Shown here: one piece after another, positions 40,302 to 44,306 of the stretch
Layout of the letters: each line of letters begins with the position of its first letter
How positions within the stretch are numbered: the first letter of the stretch is position 1
Assembly (NCBI RefSeq): GCF_003605365.2
Contig: NZ_QYTU02000035.1
Coordinates: forward strand, 1 to 44,306
Direction: 5' to 3'
Source of the DNA: Siminovitchia fortis
Lineage (GTDB): Bacteria; Bacillota; Bacilli; Bacillales; Bacillaceae_C
Length of the DNA stretch: 44,306 nt
Program-made: the position numbers and the translations under genes
Notes under the pieces: generated by a model
Told to the model about the DNA's origin: nothing
The model's database searches: none
The model's input: only the letters and a program-made list of their open reading frames with translations

Positions 40302-43300
40302 ATGAGGATAAAAAAGTTCACGTCACGAATGCTTGCTGTATCCAGTATTATGGCCTTGACGATGACTTCTTTCGGGGGACAGCCAACTTTCGCGGTATCC
40401 AAGGAGCCCGAAAAGGAAGTCGAGTTTGAACGAGAGATGTCACTCGTTCAAACTGTTTTGCCGGATCGGAAAGTGCTGGATGATCTTGTCGCGAAAGGGA
40501 TTGATATTGCAGGATTGAACGACCGGAACGGGGACATCGAAGTGCAGTTGGTTGTGAGCGAAGCGGACATTGAAATGTTAAAGCTTCAAGGGTTGAAATT
40601 GAAAACAATCCAGACTGCACAAGAGGCAAACAAGAAATTAAGAAAACAAGAAAGGAAGATGCAGAGCGTTCAGCAGGAAGACAAGCTGAAAGTTTTCCGG
40701 GCGGATTATTTTAAAAACCAGTCAGGGACATTTTTATACCTTGAGGTAAAATCAAGTGCCGGCCCAAATGCCACGATGACGGCTGAATGGACAAATGGCA
40801 AAGGGGAAAAACAAACGGGTTCCATGACAAGAAAAGTCGATGCCGGAGAATACCTCTATCATTATATCTTAACTGATATCGATGCGGTTCCGGAGAATGT
40901 CATCATCACTACAAAAGAGGGAGGAAAGATTGAAACCAAGCTAAAAGAATGGATTGGTGACGGTACACCTTCCGATGATGACTATTTCAGCGACTTTGTC
41001 GACCGTTATATGAACCCTACAGAAGTCACGGAGCGGATTGAGCAGTTGGCTGAAGAGTTTCCTGATTTGGCGGAAATTGTCGAGATGCCTTATAAAACAA
41101 ATGGTTACCGCCGTCATGCACAGGCAACTATTGGAAGCGAAGCGAATGCTGCTTTCATTCTCACCTCAAAAGCTTGGGGGCATGAGGGAGGAAATGATAT
41201 AAAGGTTGATGTGAAATCAACTGATAAGGCGAATGCTGAATTGAAGGTGGCGGTAGATGGCAAAAAGATCACGGTAAATTTGGGAACGGATGGTTCATCC
41301 AAACCAAATAGTACATCAGCTGAAGTGATAGAGGCCATCAATAAGGCAGCAGGTGATTTGGTGAGTGCGGCCAAGTATAGAAATTCGGATGGAAAGGGGA
41401 TTGTACAACCTCAATCCGGCATCTCTCTTTCCGATCAATTGAATGCCCCGGAAGAGATTTCCAGGGATCCGTGGACAGTCAAAGCGATTCGGATCGGTAA
41501 AGTCCGTGACGGCTCCAAGCCGGGGGTACTTGGGTATTCGCAGGAACACGCCCGCGAGTGGGTCACTCCGCTTGTTTCAGTCGAAACTGCCGAGCGTTTG
41601 CTAAGAAACTATCATACGGATGAAAATACGAAGAAACTTGTAGACAATCTGGATATTTTCATCGTGCCGAGCGTAAATCCGGATGGGGGACATTACACTT
41701 TCTTCGACTACACTATGCAGAGGAAAAACTTGGTTAACCATTGTGGGCCGGAGACATCTGATCCCGACTACCGGAACTCGTGGGGAGTCGACTTGAACCG
41801 GAACTATAAAATCGGCACTGTGTGGGACGGTTGGATTGGCGGATCAAAAGACTGTCTGTCAGGAACGTATGCTGGTCCGGAACCTTTCTCAGAGCCGGAA
41901 AGCCGGAATTTGATTTGGCTGGCTGAAGAGAACCCGAATATTAAGTTTGCGATGAATATCCACTCAAACGGTGGTTACTTCATGTGGTCACCTGGTGCAT
42001 ATGACGCCAACCGCGTGACACTTCCGCGTCCGACCGCAGGAGAGGAAGCCTATTACTGGCAGGCGTCGGAGCATATTTTGAAAAAAATTAAAGAACATCG
42101 TGGAACGGTCATCATGCCCGGAAGGACCGGCCCGATTCCGGATGTATTGTATTCTGCGGGAGGAAATTCCGCTGATACGCTCTGGTATGAATATGGCATT
42201 TATGCGTGGAACTTTGAAGTAGGAGCGCCTTTATGGGATGCGGCTGCGAAGCGTTGGGTGAGCGTCGGTTTCCAACCTGAGTTTGAAGAGGGACACGCTG
42301 AAGCAATGGAATTCGCCAATGGATTAATCGGCATGTTCGAAGTGGCACTCGAAAATGCTGATGATAATGTGAATCCTGAATCAAATCTAAACATTGAAGC
42401 GGGGACATACAACGAACCTGTTGAAGTCAAGTTTGAGACCAGTGAGCCGGCCACCGTCTATTACACGCTTGACGGGTCAAGACCCACATTGAAATCCAAA
42501 GTCATTGGGGTCGCGGGTACAAGGGATGGAGCCGAAGCATTAACGATTGACGAAACGACAACAATCAAATGGTTCTCCGTGGACGCGGCAGGCAATATCG
42601 AAAACGGTTACAACCCGGATGGAAAAGAGAACAATTACAACGAAGCGAAGTTTGTTATTGATTATTTGCCTGACGGCGTTACAGCCAATGGCATGAAATC
42701 ACTCGTTGAACGTTTTGAGAAAGAGGGCGAATTCGCTAGTGAAGTGGCTGCCCGGGCGTTGAAAACGCACTTGACGGCAGTTGCATTATACGAGAAGCAA
42801 AACGATGCTGAAAAAGTGGCCAAGCACATGAAGAGTTTCAACTTACTGCTGGAACAGCAGGAGAAGAACAAACTGGTTTCCGGGAAAGTGGTCCGCATTC
42901 TCAAATCCTATTCAGATCAACTGATTGAGAAATGGGATACACAATTCAGCTCTGAAAAAGCGATGAAACACATACAGCATTTGAGTGTGGATATTGGACC
43001 GAGAGTGACAGGCACTGCCGAAGAAAGACAAGCTGTTCAATACATTAAAAAAGAGTTTGAGAGTCTGGGATACGAAGTCTCTACACAGGAGTTTGATATT
43101 CCGGATCGGTTTGGCGGAGAATTGAAGGTTGTTTCCGATAATAACAAAAAGCTGAACATGGCGATTTCAAGCGGCTCGTCTCAAACAGATGAGAACGGAC
43201 TCACAGGGAATGTATTTGATGCAGGTTTAGGTAAGAAGGAGGATCTTTCAGGTGCAGAAGGAAAGATTGCGCTAATTCAGAGAGGAGAACTCAGTTTCTG

Positions 43301-44174
43301 GGAAAAGGTTGAAAATGCAATCGAAGCGGGAGCTGTAGGTGTAATCATCTATGACAATACGGACAGCGCCTCCCCAATTAATCCGAGCCTGGGAAATAAT
43401 AGGAGTACCATCCCGGTAGTCGGCATTACCCAAGCAGATGGGAAGGACCTGCTATCAAAAGCTTCCTCAGGTGAGGTAAAAGTTAATTTAATGGTGCGTA
43501 CTTTTACTAATCAAAAGTCACAAAATGTCGTCGCAGTGAAAAAACCGAAGGGCATTTCAAATCCTGAAATTGTGTATGTTACTTCTCACCTGGACAGTGT
43601 ACCCGGTTCTCCTGGCGCGAACGACAACGGATCCGGAACAGCCACCATTCTTGAATTGGCCAGAGCCATGCAGAATATACCGAATAATAAAGAAATCAGG
43701 TTCGTCACATTCGGTGCGGAGGAAATCGGGTTAGTCGGATCCAGATATTATGTCAGCCAATTGTCCAAAGATGAAATTTCCAGAAGCATTGCCAATTTCA
43801 ACTTGGACATGGTCGGGACAAAATATGAGCCTGCTTCCCAACTATATGTCAACACGGTTGATGGGAAATCCAATCTTGTATGGGAATCAGTAAAAGCGGC
43901 TTCAGACAGGTTAAACATAGACGACAATGTGTTAAACCTTTACCAATTCAGCAGATCGGACCATGTGCCTTTCCATGAAGCCGGCATCGATGCTGCGTTA
44001 TTTATCTGGATGGAGCCTGGAACAGCAGGTTTGGAGCCTTGGTACCACACGCCGAACGACAAGATTGAAAACGTCAGCCCTGAAAGAATTCAAACAGTGG
44101 GCAATATTATTCATTCAGCTGTATCCGAGCTCATTACCCAAAAACAGGGCGCACAGTCGAAAAAAGCATCTTAA
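40302..44174 (+). CDS. Secreted dual metallopeptidase: M14 carboxypeptidase plus M28 aminopeptidase
   Basis: A 1290-residue exported protein. Signal peptide 1-31 (cleavage likely after PTFA). A pro-region-like segment spans about 35-225. The M14 carboxypeptidase domain (about 232-685) has zinc ligands H416 and E419 (HAREW) and H554 (NIHSNG), DLNRNY (about 497-502) for substrate binding and catalytic E639 (FEVG). About 120 residues (272-392) are inserted before HAREW. Next come a chitobiase-C-type strand module (about 690-788, TVYYTLDGSRPT), a helical FIMAH-like module (about 797-880), then an M28 peptidase (about 883-1278) with an inserted PA domain and ligands H1096, D1108, E1141, D1169, H1249 and catalytic E1140. 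No cell-wall anchor is visible. All catalytic residues are present, so both units should be active on extracellular peptides. Confidence 0.9.
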   Translation: MRIKKFTSRMLAVSSIMALTMTSFGGQPTFAVSKEPEKEVEFEREMSLVQTVLPDRKVLDDLVAKGIDIAGLNDRNGDIEVQLVVSEADIEMLKLQGLKLKTIQTAQEANKKLRKQERKMQSVQQEDKLKVFRADYFKNQSGTFLYLEVKSSAGPNATMTAEWTNGKGEKQTGSMTRKVDAGEYLYHYILTDIDAVPENVIITTKEGGKIETKLKEWIGDGTPSDDDYFSDFVDRYMNPTEVTERIEQLAEEFPDLAEIVEMPYKTNGYRRHAQATIGSEANAAFILTSKAWGHEGGNDIKVDVKSTDKANAELKVAVDGKKITVNLGTDGSSKPNSTSAEVIEAINKAAGDLVSAAKYRNSDGKGIVQPQSGISLSDQLNAPEEISRDPWTVKAIRIGKVRDGSKPGVLGYSQEHAREWVTPLVSVETAERLLRNYHTDENTKKLVDNLDIFIVPSVNPDGGHYTFFDYTMQRKNLVNHCGPETSDPDYRNSWGVDLNRNYKIGTVWDGWIGGSKDCLSGTYAGPEPFSEPESRNLIWLAEENPNIKFAMNIHSNGGYFMWSPGAYDANRVTLPRPTAGEEAYYWQASEHILKKIKEHRGTVIMPGRTGPIPDVLYSAGGNSADTLWYEYGIYAWNFEVGAPLWDAAAKRWVSVGFQPEFEEGHAEAMEFANGLIGMFEVALENADDNVNPESNLNIEAGTYNEPVEVKFETSEPATVYYTLDGSRPTLKSKVIGVAGTRDGAEALTIDETTTIKWFSVDAAGNIENGYNPDGKENNYNEAKFVIDYLPDGVTANGMKSLVERFEKEGEFASEVAARALKTHLTAVALYEKQNDAEKVAKHMKSFNLLLEQQEKNKLVSGKVVRILKSYSDQLIEKWDTQFSSEKAMKHIQHLSVDIGPRVTGTAEERQAVQYIKKEFESLGYEVSTQEFDIPDRFGGELKVVSDNNKKLNMAISSGSSQTDENGLTGNVFDAGLGKKEDLSGAEGKIALIQRGELSFWEKVENAIEAGAVGVIIYDNTDSASPINPSLGNNRSTIPVVGITQADGKDLLSKASSGEVKVNLMVRTFTNQKSQNVVAVKKPKGISNPEIVYVTSHLDSVPGSPGANDNGSGTATILELARAMQNIPNNKEIRFVTFGAEEIGLVGSRYYVSQLSKDEISRSIANFNLDMVGTKYEPASQLYVNTVDGKSNLVWESVKAASDRLNIDDNVLNLYQFSRSDHVPFHEAGIDAALFIWMEPGTAGLEPWYHTPNDKIENVSPERIQTVGNIIHSAVSELITQKQGAQSKKAS

Positions 44175-44231
44175 TATTCGGACAACCGGGCAGTTCTTTG
44201 TGAGATTCCCTTGCAGGAACAATCAAAGTCT

Positions 44232-44263
44232 AAAATCAGGGGACCTGTTCCCCTGATTTTTAG
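44232..44263 (+). terminator. Terminator of the peptidase gene
   Basis: AAAATCAGGGGA (44232-44243) pairs with TCCCCTGATTTT (44249-44260), followed by TAG and T residues. Confidence 0.85.
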
Positions 44264-44306
44264 TTGTTTTAGGAAATTATCACTAGCGTTGCATTAAATT
44301 TTCAAG

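Overview
The window reads as chromosomal DNA of an endospore-forming member of the Bacillaceae. The support is gene content: a Spo0E-like phosphatase, a YfmR-type ABC-F protein, a complete mrpABCDEFG antiporter operon, a pspA-ydjG-ydjH-ydjI envelope-stress cluster, YjaZ, a DUF420 (YozB/CtaM-like) protein and a DCC-family protein, together with strong AGGAGG-type ribosome sites, many TTG/GTG starts and U-tract terminators. I do not assign a genus. No rRNA, tRNA, intact insertion sequence, prophage or CRISPR array is visible.

Layout. 1-4.3 kb: a small Spo0E-like gene (-), an MFS exporter behind a leader that looks like a translational attenuator, a YbaK-type tRNA deacylase, an unrecognised protein and an AT-rich lipoprotein set among short repeats. 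4.3-9.0 kb: a small membrane protein coupled to YfmR, then an operon of a TipA-like MerR regulator, a GAP-family membrane protein and a DUF4097 lipoprotein behind a textbook MerR promoter. 9.3-13.1 kb: single genes (Gly-rich small protein, YjaZ-like protease, GNAT, methyltransferase, AI-2E transporter). 13.4-20.5 kb: an orphan KdpD-type Usp protein, a structured intergenic region and the seven mrp genes. 20.5-21.0 kb: an array of 52-bp tandem repeats, each able to form a hairpin. 21.1-26.5 kb: a YtcJ-like amidohydrolase and the pspA-ydjGHI cluster. 26.6-31.2 kb (-): DeoR regulator, DUF1537 kinase, PdxA2-like dehydrogenase and GntP permease, together a four-carbon sugar-acid (threonate/erythronate type) uptake and catabolic operon. 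31.7-39.9 kb: DUF420 protein, AEC permease, a type-III-fibronectin-like protein, two GyrI-like effector-binding proteins (one fused to an AraC DNA-binding domain), a BNR-repeat/membrane-protein pair and a DCC protein. 40.3-44.2 kb: a 1290-residue secreted protein combining an M14 carboxypeptidase and an M28 aminopeptidase.

A recurring theme is ion, envelope and drug stress: Mrp, the Usp protein, PspA/YdjGHI, the MerR/GAP operon, the MFS exporter and the GyrI-like proteins. A second theme is non-coding repetition. A mosaic intergenic element occurs three times (6567-6813, 13105-13310, 36690-37079), and there is also the 52-bp hairpin array, a degenerate repeat at 31.4 kb, and repeat/palindrome sets around 3.4-4.2 kb. 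Most start codons were chosen by ribosome-site spacing and recalled homologue N-termini. All family assignments rest on reading motifs by eye and were not checked against a database.
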